The position numbers were made by a program, and so were the translations under genes. Below are positions 32,334 through 44,253 of a stretch of 64,000 nucleotides of DNA, in pieces. The DNA is from Populus alba (Eukaryota; Streptophyta; Magnoliopsida; Malpighiales; Salicaceae). The stretch covers positions 7,403,157 to 7,467,156 of the forward strand of contig NC_133301.1 of assembly GCF_005239225.2 (NCBI RefSeq), in the 5' to 3' direction. How positions within the stretch are numbered: the stretch's first letter is position 1; each line of letters begins with the position of its first letter. The notes beneath the pieces were generated by a model. It was not told the origin of the DNA. It did not search any database and saw only the letters and a program-made list of their open reading frames with translations.

Positions 32334-33088
32334 TCGAACAAGTCTAATGTTAATGGAGAAAAGAAGCCAAGAGTCAGTAATGGCATATGCGCAAAGGTGG
32401 AGGGATGAGGCAATGCATGTCCAACCCCCTTTAATAGAAACAGAGATGGTGACTTTGTTTGCCAATACCTTCAAGGCACCATATTATGAACATTTAATGG
32501 GTAGCTCAGCTCAGCATTTCTATGATGTTGTACGCATAGCGGAAAGAATAGAGCAAGGGAGTAAAGCTGGACGCATAGCTAAGCCATTGCAGACAAATGA
32601 TTTTATTGGAAGAAAAATGGAAGGTCACGTTAACAACTTCGAAGGTGGGTCCAATGGCAAGATAGTGGATTCATATAACCCACAAATACCTACCTTTCAT
32701 GTTGGCCCACATAAACTTTAATAAACCTTTTTCCCCTAATCGAGCAAATAACCAGTCAAACAACCACCAAAGACCAAACACAAGATACATTTCAGAACAA
32801 CTACCGCCCTTACTCATGCCTTTGAAGGACATGTATGCCAAACTACTGAGCATTGGACAAATAGCTCATATCCCCACATTACCACTACAACCACCATTCC
32901 TCATCTGGTACAAGCCCGAGTTGACTTATGAGTACCATGCTAGTATCCCCGGGCATGGTCTTGAAACGTGCTACGCTTTCAAGAAAAGGTTGTTGGAGCT
33001 CATCAAGATAGGATGGGTGTTATTTGAAGACACACCCAACATCAATTCAAAACCATTGCCTAGTCATAATGCAAGTAATAGTGGATAA
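32334..33088 (+). pseudogene. TAT/Ogre-like gag remnant
   Basis: From about 32334 the frame gives RTSLMLMEKRSQESVMAYAQ, then RWRDEAMHVQPPLIETEMVT, LFANTFKAPYYEHLMGSSAQ, HFYDVVRIAERIEQG and FIGRKMEGHVNN, the central capsid-like part of TAT/Ogre gag. A frameshift near 32700 moves to 32699-33088, with YISEQLPPLLMPLKDMYAKL and the knuckle-like YHASIPGHGLETCYAFKKRL. The upstream ATG of the open frame (32296) lies in LTR sequence, so the native gag start is lost. 33089-33340 continues with scraps resembling the pol end (KLAxGEKFQN), so about 4-5 kb of internal sequence is missing. Confidence 0.8.
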
Positions 33089-33566
33089 AGGGTTGGAAAA
33101 CCTTGGTCAAGAATTGTTAATAATGAAGAAGGTGAGATCGAAGGAGATGACAAGGAAACACAGGTGGGGAAGGAAGATGAAGCATTGCCACGGCTGACTG
33201 TCCACACACTAGAATAAGTCTCTGCCAAGACCTTTGTGCGCAAGTTGGCTTAGGGTGAGAAGTTCCAGAACGGGGTGACCACAGAAAGTTCCATAGTTTT
33301 CAAAAATGTAAACCGACTTTATTTGCCTTAGCATGCTTTTGTCATTGCTTTTTTTTGCTTTTATTTTCTTTAAATAAATGATGAGATAATGCCACTTTTT
33401 TAAACAAGGTTGAGTGGTTATAAAAGAAAATATCATAAATCGGTCAAAGATGACAAAAAAAAAAAGCTACCCCTGAAAGTACAACCATACCTCTGGATAC
33501 CATAATGAATTGATAAATCACCTGTAAATTTCTTTCAAGATAAAAATAGAGTTTATCAATCCTAAC

Positions 33567-35059
33567 TGTTGCACGTCCAAAAAAAAAATCGCTCACGGCG
33601 CGGGGCATTCGATGGCGATTTTTTTCATTTAGTTTTTGCTTGATTTGGTTCTTTGGAGTCGCCACCTAGTATTTTGATCACTAGAAAACCTAACTGGTCT
33701 TTCAGAGATTCTAGGGTAAGGGACTGGTTGCGTAAAGGGAAGGTATTAGCACCCCTAGTACGCCCTACCTAAGGTAAACTGTTTGGTGTTTGGTTTGCTC
33801 TATAATTGCTATGGTGTTGGTATTTTCTAATCCCATCAATTTTCCTAGGTTTGATTCAAATAAAATTTATTTGGATAGAAATCCAAGGAGATTCCATGTG
33901 CTTTGAAAGCTCATTTTTCCCTTAGTATTTCAAGAGTTTGCGACTCGTAAATCACAAAGAAAAAGGGACCAAGATTTAGAAATCTAAGGAAATTCAGAGC
34001 GCTTTAAAAGCCTCTTTTTGCCTTAGTATTTCATACTTTCACGGCTCGTAAACCATGGAGACAAAATTAGAAATATCCTCGATTATAATCAAGGCTTCTT
34101 TCAAGGATGTGTGCGGATTTATATTACTCCAATAATATTTTTGGATATTCGTCCTTTAAGGATTTCTTCTTTATCCAAACAAAATTTCATGGCTCAACAA
34201 AATTTGAAAATATCCTCTAATTATAATGCAAGGCTGGTTTGGCGGTGGTGTTGCTGAGGCGACTCTCTCTTCCTCTTCCTTACTTTTTTTTTGGCGGCTG
34301 CTTCTTCTCTTTATTTCCTTTGCTCCCTCTATCAACAAGGTTCTTCTCTTTCTTCAACAGCTTCATGGAGATGCTGGTGGTGGCAGCCTGGGAAGTGGCC
34401 TGGATGGTGGCCAGCCCTTCTTCCTCTTCTTCTGTGTGTTTTTCTCTTCAACTTTGTTCTCCTCTGTTTTCGTTTCTTCCTTCCGCTTTTCACAGGGCTG
34501 TTGTTGACTGAGATGGCAATGGCAACTGGTGGCCGGCCTTCCTCTTCTCTGCTGCTTCTGTGTTATTTCTTCTCTTTGTCTAGTCACCTTGCTTCTCTGC
34601 TTCTTCTTCCAAGCGGCGGTTCTAAGAGCAAGGTGGGCGGTGGCAGTATTATTTCAAACGGTGGGGATAAAGAGAAAAGAGAGAGGTTATAGTTCTTTCT
34701 CTTCCCTCTGTTTTCCTTCTCTCTCTTTTGTTTCCCTGTGTTCTCGCCTCTCTCATCTCTCGTTCCAAAAAAAGCCCGCCCTTACTGCTGGTGTTAAGAG
34801 CAGTATTTATAGGCTAGAAGGGAGCGGGCTGCTGTTGCGCATGAGGAGCAGGGGAGCGGCCTGCTGTTATGCCTGGGGAGCAGGGGAGCGGCCTGCTGTC
34901 AGGGCGGTTTTTGTAAAGGGGCATGCTGTGCTATTTTCCAATCATGTGGTGCGGGGGCTCTAGCAGCATGCGGGAGAATCACTGTTAGATTTTTAATTAT
35001 TATTATTTATTATTATTATTTTATTTATGGTGGTGTACTGCAAAAATGGGTTACGAACA
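33567..35059 (-). mobile_element. TAT/Ogre-like LTR in reverse orientation, inside the element above
   Basis: On the minus strand begins TGTTCGTAACCCATT at 35059 and ends GTGCAACA at 33567. A TATA box lies at 34804-34811, and the usual end block CTAGGTGGCGACTCC sits about 90 bp before the end. Directly upstream on the minus strand is AAAAAGGGGGCATC, a polypurine tract, so this is a 3' LTR whose internal DNA should lie at higher coordinates (35060 onwards). The flanking 5-mers differ (CTAAC, GATGC). A second start-like word (TGTTGTAACCCATTTTTAAG) lies at about 35250. Open frames at 34226-34963 are LTR leader, not genes. Confidence 0.7.
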
Positions 35060-35690
35060 GATGCCCCCTTTTTATAATGCTTACGGAGCAGGGGTTTTGT
35101 GCAGTAAGTTTTTATAAAGATAAACCGAAAAACTGATCTGGTACGAGAACCGAAGCTTTTGATCGATCTCGTAAGACTTTGTCTTTACAGCCCTCCTTCT
35201 GAAATCCCATCTGGCGAGTTCCCTTAGCCAAAAGCTTAAAAATGGGTTACAACATTAACAATGTGCAATTTTTTATCCTTTCACTCTTTAAAGAGTTATC
35301 GTTGGTGGTGATCCCGATTTTGAGCCAGAATGTTATTTCTGTTTCTTTATAAAAACCCGGACTAGGATCACAACCCTGCACTGGAGGCAATAAAAGATAT
35401 TTCATGAAAAGTTTTACGTGATTTTAAAACGGGATGAGAGCCCGTAGATTTGAAAAAGATAAGTTGAAGCATTTGACAAAAGCATGACAAAGAAGGCATT
35501 GAACAAGTCACACATTTTGGAAAAAAAAAAAAAAAAAAAGCTACTTGTAAAAAGTCGAAGATTTCTTCTCAAAGATATGATAGGTAAAAAGAGGCAACAC
35601 GAGAAATGAATCCAGCATACGACTTCAAAAGCAAAGCTCATGTCAAGAGAGAGTTTGCATGAAATAGAAGAAGATGATGGGACCCCTATT
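35060..35690. other. Non-coding DNA next to the reversed LTR
   Basis: Probably internal 3' sequence of the reversed LTR's element, given the polypurine tract at 35060-35073. It contains an A-run at 35520-35539. No domain is recognisable. Confidence 0.4.
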
Positions 35691-35742
35691 TTAACACCAG
35701 GTAAGAATGCATGCATGACATATATCATATTATGCAATATAT

Positions 35743-35801
<59 letters not shown>

Positions 35802-36050
35802 AATATGGCGGCCCGGTTTTCGTCAAAAAACATAACAAAAAAAATTTTAAAAATAAAAAATGTTTTTGCTTTCAAAAAATTCTGAAAATCAAAAAACCTT
35901 GAAAAAAATATTGTTGATTTCCTGCATATTTTTATCGAAAATGACTTAATATTCGTTTGTATTTTTATACCGTAAAGATACAAATCCAGTACTTAAAAAT
36001 ACCGCTTTTTCGTCTAGACATCAAAAAAAAAAAACCACACACGCACACAC

Positions 36051-36092
<42 letters not shown>

Positions 36093-36781
36093 GTTTTAAT
36101 GCATACGGGCCTAGTCTCTCCAAAATAAAGAAAATGATCGCATCATATTTTCATACAACAAAAGAAATTTCAAAAAAATATATTGTATTGCATGCATTTT
36201 GGCTTTAACCAACAAGTTTTTTGTTAGAACCACGAGAAACTAGGGGCAATATTTCAAAAATTCTAAAAATCTTTTTTTTGTTTTTTTTAGTATTTGGGAT
36301 TCGCGCGAATTTATACTAAAATGTATTCCTGATATTAAAATATAGTTTTTATATAGATGTTAGATAAACGATTATGATTTTACCTGATAAGATACCCAAA
36401 TAGACCTCCTTTATTGAGGAGGACTTTTTCTTTGAACCATAAATAGATTCTCCAAGCAACTAAGATTAGAATACAATAACACCTTAGCTTTTATCAGACA
36501 GTCAAACAATGCTGAGCTTACCTTAGGTAAGGCGTATTTGGGGTGCTAATACCCTCTTCCCTTTACGCAACCAGTCCCCGTACCTGATCTCTGAGACAGT
36601 AGGGTTCCTAGTGACCAAAATACTAGGTGGCGACTCTCATTCCATCAATAAACGACAAGAATTTCTTGTCTCCCCATATTTGCCAAATAGATATAGAATA
36701 GATTTACATGCATTTTTAGATTTAAAGTAGGACATATATTTTCACAAAATTCGATTATGAGCGAGCCGCACACGTGCGACA
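35691..36781 (+). repeat. 3' LTR (last 1.1 kb) of the TAT/Ogre-like element
   Basis: Aligns in order with 31500-32333 (ACCTTGAAAAAAATATTGTT, ACCGTAAAGATACAAATCCA, GCATTTTGGCTTTAAC) and continues through GGTGCTAATACCC and TAGGTGGCGACTC to GTGCGACA. Contains (TA)n runs at 35746-35797 and 36054-36082. The TGTTG start and the TATA part are missing. Confidence 0.7.
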
Positions 36782-37029
36782 TTTATAATGAACAAAAATA
36801 CTAAATTATTATGAAAAGTTTGATTTTGATATAACCAGTTGACTTTGCGATTACAAAAAACAACCAGATTAATAAAAAAAAAATTGTAATGCGTGGGTAT
36901 CTGGGCAGTTTAAACTCACCTCAACTAATCTCTGAGATCCTGAAAATTAACAATCATGTAATCTTCCAGTAATTTTTTAAATTTATAGCACTCCAATTGA
37001 TAATTTTCAAAAAACTTTTGTTCAATAAT

Positions 37030-38115
37030 TATCTATAGTACGGAGACTGGGACAGCCCTAAAGCAAAGGATTGATCTTTCGCTTTTAGGACTTCAAAGCA
37101 CTAACAGCTAGGTTGCTGACAATTGAGTTCAACTGTGTGGGCTTTCCTTGGGAAAATTAAACTTCAACATGGCAAGAGAAATGGAAAACTGCAAAGGCAA
37201 ATGGGATAAGAAATCAAGCAGTGACAAAAGAGATAAAGAAGAGCAATGAAGCAGTGACAAACCATTTCGTTTTACATGTGGGTTTTCTAATTTATTTATT
37301 TATTTCCTTTCTGTGAACACGAGGCAAAATTCATACAAGATATTGTGAAAATGAAGGTTCGAGAAAAGCTGAACCGCACTATGATATTAACAGCAGTGAC
37401 AAACCATTTCGTTTTACACGTGGGTTTTCTAATTATTTATTTATTTCCTTTCTGTGAACACGAGGCAAATTCATACAAGATATTGTGAAAAATGAAGGTT
37501 CGAGAAAAGCTGAACCGCACTATGATATTAACAGCAGTGACAAACCATTTCGTTTTACACGTGGGTTTTCTAATTTATTTATTTATTTCCTTTCTGTGGA
37601 CACGAGGCAAAATTCATACAAGATATTGTGAAAATTAAGGTTCGAGAAAAGCTGAACCGCACTATGACATTAACAGCAGTGACAAACCATTTCGTTTTAC
37701 ATGTGGGTTTTCTAATTTATTTATTTATTTCCTTTCTGTGGACACGAGGCAAAATTCATACAAGATATTGTGAAAATTAAGATTCGAGAAAAGCTGAACC
37801 GCACTATGACATTAACAGCAGTGACAGGCCTGAAGAAATAGCGAGTAATTGCCAAGATTGACGGAGCTTTCTAAAAAGACGTAGAGATATAAATATGTGG
37901 CGTCAATTCGTTTCCACGTCATAAATGTGATTGATAAACGCCACTTATAATTATGTGTATACAGCCAATGAATAAAATTTCTCTTAAAAAATCAAAATCA
38001 AAATATTAAATTCCATAGCCGTTTTTCTTTGTATTGAACACCTTATATTATTTTTTTTTTCAAACTATGATTTTTGGTAGTGTGTTTGCAGCGTAGCAAG
38101 ACGTCGGAGCTCTGA
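37030..38115 (+). repeat. Dispersed repeat F, copy 3, with expanded core
   Basis: Holds the family words plus the tandem array listed next, then GATTGATAAACGCCACTTAT at about 37930 and GTAGCAAGACGTCGGAG at about 38093. 36787-37029 before it is unassigned AT-rich DNA. Confidence 0.7.
37251..37817 (+). repeat. 142 bp tandem repeat, four near-identical units
   Basis: Units begin GCAGTGACAAACCATTTCGT at 37251, 37393, 37534 and 37676, and a fifth start at 37818 diverges (GCAGTGACAGGCC). Periods are 142, 141, 142 and 142. Differences are few (ACATG/ACACG, GTGAACACG/GTGGACACG, GATATT/GACATT, A-run lengths). Each unit contains (TTTA)n and the GAAAAGCTGAACCGCAC word that is single-copy at 20020 and 46315. 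Confidence 0.95.
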
Positions 38116-39954
38116 TAATAAGGATCAGTGGCGAAGCCATATGGGAATCAAAGGAGTTAATTGCCCCTTAATTTTTTTTTTAGAATATTTTTATATTAAA
38201 ATATTAATATAAACAATTTAGTGAATTGTTTATATAGAAAAGTTATTATTGCAGCTCTTTCTTTTTCTTTCTTTTTCTTATCCTAACTATGCAAATTTCT
38301 ATATATATATGCATGTGTGTATGTGTGTGTGTCCAGCTCGTTCATTTCTCTTCAAGTAATTAACTTTTTTGGTTTTTTACTTTATATTTTATATAAATTC
38401 CCCTTATCTTTTTTATTTGTTTTATTATTTAATTTTATTTTTATTTTTTTATAATTAATTATTAAAAAATATCAGAATTTATGATAATTTAAGGTTTTTA
38501 TATGAATATGTTCAAAATAAATATTTAAATTTTCTAATTTTAATCAATTGAATTGTTTTATTTTCTTATTATAAAGGAATAAATTAATATTTCATGTAAA
38601 ACCACTATTATTGGCATCTCTTACATTGGTAAAATAAATTATTAAAATTTAATATTTTTCACATGATTTGTTTGTAAGTAAAATATTAAGTAGAAAGCAT
38701 GTTTTTCAAGTATTGTTTCTCTTATAACAGACACTATGCATTATTCCTCAATTATATGTCTTATAAATTATTAAGTATAATTTAATCAACATACTTATTA
38801 TATACATATAGATATGTAAGTTTTATGAAGCGATTTTTAAAATATGAAAACTCAAATAGAACAATTAAAAATGTAAGTTTTTTCATTTTAAAGTATTTAA
38901 AATTAATTTTACTTTATATAAATTACTATATATGTTTTGAATTGATTTCTAACACATATCTACATAATATAGTATTTGTTATTAATTTATCCCCTCATTT
39001 AAAAAACTCTGGCTCCACCATTGATATACTTTGTAATTTTTTTTCTTTTTTTATCTTAGTTAATATCAATAATTAATAATTAATAAAGCATTATGTATTA
39101 CCATGCTAATTTGAACGAATGAAGTTATTTTAATCTTATTTATAATAATAAGATATTATTTGAATTTTTGAAGTTATATTTTATATTTTATTTTATTTTA
39201 TTTCATCGTATCTTGAAGATGTTAAAAAAGGATTTTACCTTTTCAAAGTATAAAAACTAAGTATTGCTATACAAGAAATCTGCTGGTTAATAGATTGACA
39301 TTTATATAAATTAATTAATATCGAGTTATTAATTGTGAATACATAACCAAGACATATTGATAATTAATATCTTGAAAGAAAAAATCAATTTATTAAAGAG
39401 TAATAGTAGATAACGTCAAAATGTAACAAGGTTCATCATTTTGTAATGGAAAATGTTTGTCACCATGTATGCAAACCATTTTATCACATTATAAAATGCA
39501 CTAATGAGAGTTTATAATTATATCACATAACAACCATTTTAAAAAATTCATGTTTTTTACCTGTCTCTTTTTATTTTCTTAAATCGAACATTAAGTTTTG
39601 GCAGATGAATTTTATATATAAAAAAAAATATTTTCAAAAAAATAAATTACTTTTTAATATTTAAATATATATAAAAATGAGTTGAAATTTTTTTTAATGT
39701 TTAATTTGGATAATAAAAATAAGCAAGAAAATAGAAGATTCTGTTATGAATTTTTTAAAAACAAAATATTTTTTTGTTGTCAACTTTATTTCAGCTATTA
39801 TTTATTCATGAAAAATATATTATTATTTGGTTTTGCAATGAAAAATTAATTAAAAATATAAGGACATGAGAACTTCGAAAAAATTCTGCACACAAAAATT
39901 CTGCACATTTCAATAATAAAAAAATTAATTATTTAACTCGTCAACCCTTCATCA
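38116..39954. other. Gene-free AT-rich DNA
   Basis: Very A/T-rich, with a short (TG)n-type run near 38310-38332. The 83-codon frame at 38825-39076 has no recognisable domain and AT-driven composition. No feature supported. Confidence 0.6.
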
Positions 39955-40639
39955 TAGTTATTAAACCTGGCTCGGGGTTGACCTAGCCAAGGGATTGGGT
40001 CCCGGGTTTCATGGGTCAACTTGGGTCAACCCGGAAAAATTTTAAAAAAAATTAAACATTTAATATTTCATATAAAACAATCCATGTAAATATAGATTAT
40101 ACATATTATAAATAATAAAGTTTAAAAAAATATTTCAAAAAGTTTTTTGTCCACATTAAAAAGATATTATATTAAGCTTTTAAGTTGAAATATTTAAACT
40201 AAATTTTTTTTTAATCCAACATTGAAAAACATAACTTTTTCCTTGGAACATAGAGTATATATATGAAAGGGCTTTAAATCCCATATTGGAAAAATATTAT
40301 GTTATTTTTTTAAATTAAAGTATTTAAATTAAAAGATTTTTTTATCCTACATTGAAAAAACATGATTTTTTTCTTGAGAACATAGAGTATAGATTTCAAA
40401 TCCCACATTGAAAAACCATAACTTTTTTCATGGAAATATAGAGTATATATATGAAAGGGGCTTTAAATCCCACATTGAAAAGATACTATGTTATCATTTT
40501 AAGTTGAAATATTTAAACTAAAATTTTTTTTTATCCAGCATTGAAAAGATACTATGTTATCATTTTAAGTTGAAATATTTAAACTAAAAATTTTTTTTAT
40601 CCAACATTGAAAAAACATAACTTTTTCCTTGGAACATAG
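39955..40639. repeat. Older repeat H, left part, interrupted by Copia C
   Basis: Starts with TATTAAACCTGGCTCGGGG and a GGGTCAACCCGG-rich block. Irregular repeats of about 100-130 bp follow, built on TCCCACATTGAAAAA, TTTTTCCTTGGAACATAGAG and TATATATGAAAGGGCTTTAA. It continues after the Copia C insertion at 45433-46190. Probably a non-autonomous DNA element with inverted ends; class not established. Confidence 0.6.
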
Positions 40640-40917
40640 TATCGAGCTATAGAATTTGTATTGATGAAAAGCTATCTTTTGTATTCATCCTGTAGGTATA
40701 TATATACATAGCTGGATATTTGTCTAACAGATTTCCTAATCATAAGCTAACAGATTTGCTGATATAATTGTATGCTGGGTTTGTTACAATGGCTGCAAGG
40801 TTTGTTACAGTGGCTGCATGGTGTGTATCCCGTGGGCACTGTGCATGGTTGGCTGTACAGTATGCATGGGTGATATTAAATCTGCACAGTATGTGTTAAT
40901 GCCATGCATGGCTATTA
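40640..40917 (-). repeat. 3' LTR of Copia C with TA...TA ends
   Basis: Minus strand TAATAGCCATGC ... GCTCGATA. The adjacent CCCCCTCAAGATGG at 40920-40933 is the polypurine tract seen from the plus strand. Confidence 0.93.
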
Positions 40918-40924
40918 TCCCCCC

Positions 40925-43006
40925 TCAAGATGGAGCTCGGGAGGAGAGACCAATCTTGTCACGAAGAAGTAGAAACCGAACTCTAGGAAGCGATTTTGTC
41001 AATAGATCAGCAAGCTGATCTGTGGAGGATACGTGGGCAACACGCAGAGTCCCTTTTTGCACTTGATCACGGATGAAGTGAAAGTCGATAGCAACGTGCT
41101 TCATCCTGGAGTGAAAAACAGGATTGGAGCATAATTGAGTGGCACCTATATTGTCACAGTAAATGACTGGACATGTTGGCAATGGAAGACCAAGATCACA
41201 TAGCAGAGAGGATACCCAATTTAGCTCTGCAGCAGTGTTGGCGACAGACCTGTATTCGGCCTCAGTCGAAGATCGGGCAATTGTTTTCTGTTTTCTAGAG
41301 CTCCAGGAGATGGGATTGCGACCAAGGTAGATGATATATGCTCCTGTAGATGAGAAATGGTCGGGGTCGCCTGCCCAATCAGCATCGGAGTAGGCATGTA
41401 ATGCCTCAGAGAAAGCATGCAGGGATGAAGAAGAATCACAGTAGAGATGGAGACCAAGGTCAGGAGTGCCACATAGATAACGCAGGAGGCGTTTGACCAG
41501 TGCCCAGTGATCAGTCGTCGGTTGGTGCATAAACTGAGAGAGTTTATTCACTGCATATGCAATGTCAAGTCTGGTGAGGAGAAGGTATTGGAGGTTGCCT
41601 ACAACAGAACGATATTATATTGGATCAGGTAAGAGTTCACCAGAATGTAAGGATATTGATGTGCCTGATGGGAGTGGAGTGAAGACAGATTTTGCTGCAG
41701 TCATGTTGGTGCGAGTGAGGAGATCAAGTAAGTATTGACGCTGAGATAATAGAAAACCTTGCCTGGTGGGAAGAAATTCAATCCCAAGGAAATAAGACAG
41801 GGGACCAAGATCTTTAAGGGAGAATCTGTGAGCTAGTAGAGTGATAAACCGATTGACCAAGTTGATATCATCTCCAGTAACAATGAGATCATCAACGTAG
41901 ACAAGTAAGTAAACAAGATTGTGGCCAAGTCGAAGAACAAATAAGGACGTGTCTGCATGGGAATTGTGGAACCCTGACTGAAGAAGAAACAACCGGAGTT
42001 CATGAAACCAGGCACGAGGAGCCTGTTTGAGGCCATAGATGGCCTTGTGAAGCTTGCAGACATGGGAGGGAAAGTCCTTGTCAATGAAGCCAGGTGGCTG
42101 ATGCATATACACATGTTCAGTGAGTGTACCTTGGAGAAATGCGTTATTTACATCAAGCTGGCGTAATGTCCATCCAGAACTGATGGCGAGGCTGAGCACA
42201 AGTTTGATGGTGGTTGGTTTGATGACCGGACTGAAGGTGTCACAGTAGTCGAGCCCAGGGCGTTGATGGAACCCTTTTGCTACCAAACGAGCCTTGTACC
42301 TGTCAATAGATCCATTAGAATGTCGTTTAATGCGATAAATCCATTTACAGCCCACAACATTCTGGTTGGAGCTGGCAGGAATAAGTTGCCAAGTGCCATT
42401 CTGAATAAGAGCATTGAATTCTTCTGACATGGCTTGACGCCATTTGGGATCTTTAAGAGCTTGTGCTGAGGTGGTTGGTTCAAGATCAGAGTGTTTGGAT
42501 AGCATGGTATTAAGATTTAGTTTGTGAAGGGGTTTGTGAATGTTGTTCTTGGCTCTTGTTTGCATGGGATGATTGGGTCCAGGAGCAGGGTGTTGGTCAT
42601 CAGGGAGGGAAATGGAAGAAGATTGAGTGGGAGTATGGGATGTGTTGATCACAGATGAGTCAGATGCGGGTGAGGGAACTGAGGGACCTTCACTGTGGTG
42701 GTGCTGGTGAGGGCAACCTGCAGATGGTGATATGAGTGCTGGAGTGATACTGCTGATTGGAATGGGCTGAGGAATCCATGTAGTGACAGTGGAGGAGTCA
42801 GGACGTGCATCTTGGGAACAAGTGGAGGAAAAAGGATAAATGGATTCTACAAACTTAACATGACGTGAAACAAAAACTTTGAATGTTGATGGATCATAAC
42901 AAAGATATGCACTTTGTGTTAAGGAGTAACCAAAGAAGACGCATGGTTTAGACCGAGGTTCTAATTTGTGGGAAGTATATGGACGAAGCCAGGGTAGCAG
43001 AGGCAC
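40925..43006 (-). pseudogene. Copia C integrase tail, reverse transcriptase and RNase H
   Basis: Frame 43006-41615 starts after a one-base loss near 42990 (LCYPWLRPYT). It contains the integrase tail (KPCVFFGYSL, YDPSTFKVFVSRHVKFVES), then the reverse transcriptase: ALKDPKWRQAMSEEFNALIQ, GCKWIYRIKRHSNGSIDRYK, ARLVAKGFHQRPGLDYCDTF, QLDVNNAFLQGTL, KAIYGLKQAPRAWF and the catalytic LLVYVDDLIVTGDD. A stop at 41615-41617 falls just before YRSVVGNLQYLL. The same frame continues from 41551 to 40925 with RNase H (DADWAG, SRKQKTIARSSTEAEY, YCDNIGATQL, HVAIDFHFIRDQV) and a natural end. Only these two lesions affect about 690 codons. Confidence 0.93.
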
Positions 43007-44253
43007 CCAAATACTTTAAGTTTGGAGTAATTGGGAGAGGAGCTAAACAGTTTTTCATATGGAGAGCATAGATTTAAGGTCGGTGTTGGCATTCTGTTAA
43101 TTAAGTAAACAGCAGTAGCAAAAGCTTGGGGCCAAAAATGTAAAGGAATGGAAGCATGAGTGAGGAGAGTTAAGCCGGTTTCCACAATGTGAAGGTGTCT
43201 TCTTTCAGAGAAGCCATTGTGTTCAGGTGTGTGAGGGGGAGTAGTGAGGTGAGAGATACCATGAAGTGCAAGAGAGTTAGCTAGTGCAATGTATTCTCCA
43301 CCATTATCAGAATACAAGGTGTGGATTTGTTGCTGGAAGTGCTTCTCTGTTAAAGCTTTGAACCGAAGGAATACATCTTTTACTTGTGATTTATGGGTTA
43401 ATGGATAAAACCAGATGTATTTTGTAAAATGATCAATGAAGATGACATAGTATTTGAACCTATCAGATGAGTGAATGGGAGATGTCCATACATCAGAAAA
43501 AACAATTTGGAGGGGGCGGGTGGAGGTAAGAGTGGATGTGGAAAAGGAAATTTTATGACTCTTATTGCAGTTACATGCATTACAGGAAAATTGCAGCATA
43601 CTAGAGGTTGCTAAATCAAGTGCATGTTTGGAGATAATGTGTTTTAAGATAGGAAGAGCAGGGTGGCCTAATCGGTGATGCCAGTTGAATGAGGTGGTTT
43701 TGATGCTGGAGAATGCAACCAGTGGTGCAGAGGGTGGCCACTCATATACACCATCTTTAGCTTGACCCTTCAGAAGCGTGGCGCCTGTGTGAAGATCCTT
43801 GATAAGAAAGAAAAATGGTAAGAATTCAACTGAAGCATTGTTGGAGATGCAGAATTTAGAAATAGAGATTAAGTTTTTGGTGATGTTGGGAACACAGAGA
43901 ACATCAGTTAATGAAAACTTGTGATTTGAGTGAAGTAGAGATGTAGAACCAGTGTGTGTGATTGGAAGATTTGTTCCATCACCAATCATAATGTCGTCTG
44001 CCCCATGATATGGAGTATGAAGGGATAAGTTGTTGAGATCAGATGTAACATGATGAGATGCACCGCTATCTAACAGCCATGGATTGTTGTGTGAAGAAGT
44101 GGTAGCACAATGCGCCTTCGGTGGCCATGGTGTTTTCAGGAGTCCTAAGTTGTTGTTGGTTGGAGTGGCAATGGTTATGAGTTTATAGGATGGACAATAT
44201 TTAGCAGTATGTCCCTGGATTCTGCAGATTTGACAAAAGCCAAAGTATGGTTT
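42961..44253 (-). pseudogene. Copia C zinc knuckle, protease and integrase core
   Basis: Directly after the stop at 44254-44256 the frame continues: zinc knuckle CQICRIQGHTAKYC (near 44190-44230), and protease active site WLLDSGASHHVTSDL (near 44050-44085), intact. The pre-integrase domain has WHHRLGHPALPIL and CNACNCNKSHK. The integrase core has all three acidic residues in FSDVWTSP, YSDNGGEY and HNGFSERRHLHIVE. The open frame ends at 42961 only because of the frameshift near 42990. The enzymes would process gag-pol and insert cDNA; all catalytic residues checked are present. Confidence 0.93.

Larger units (their letters stand above)
29601..36781 (+). mobile_element. TAT/Ogre-like Ty3 element flanked by TTTAT, pol mostly deleted
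   Basis: Begins TGTTGTAACCC at 29601 and ends GTGCGACA at 36781. TTTAT precedes it (29596-29600) and follows it (36782-36786), a 5 bp target duplication, though of low complexity. Between lie a long 5' LTR, a gag remnant, a short pol end, an LTR in the opposite orientation (33567-35059) and the last 1.1 kb of the 3' LTR. Protease, reverse transcriptase and integrase are absent. The TAT/Ogre call rests on the gag style and on LTR words such as CTTACCTTAGGTAAGG and TAGGTGGCGACTC. Confidence 0.7.

Noticed and set aside
34226..34963. Cluster of overlapping plus-strand frames (90-144 codons)
   Set aside because: Same situation in the reversed LTR: pyrimidine-rich leader read from the wrong strand, with no domain.
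38825..39076. 83-codon frame in AT-rich DNA
   Set aside because: Phe/Ile/Leu/Asn-dominated composition expected from AT-rich sequence; no domain or neighbouring exon.
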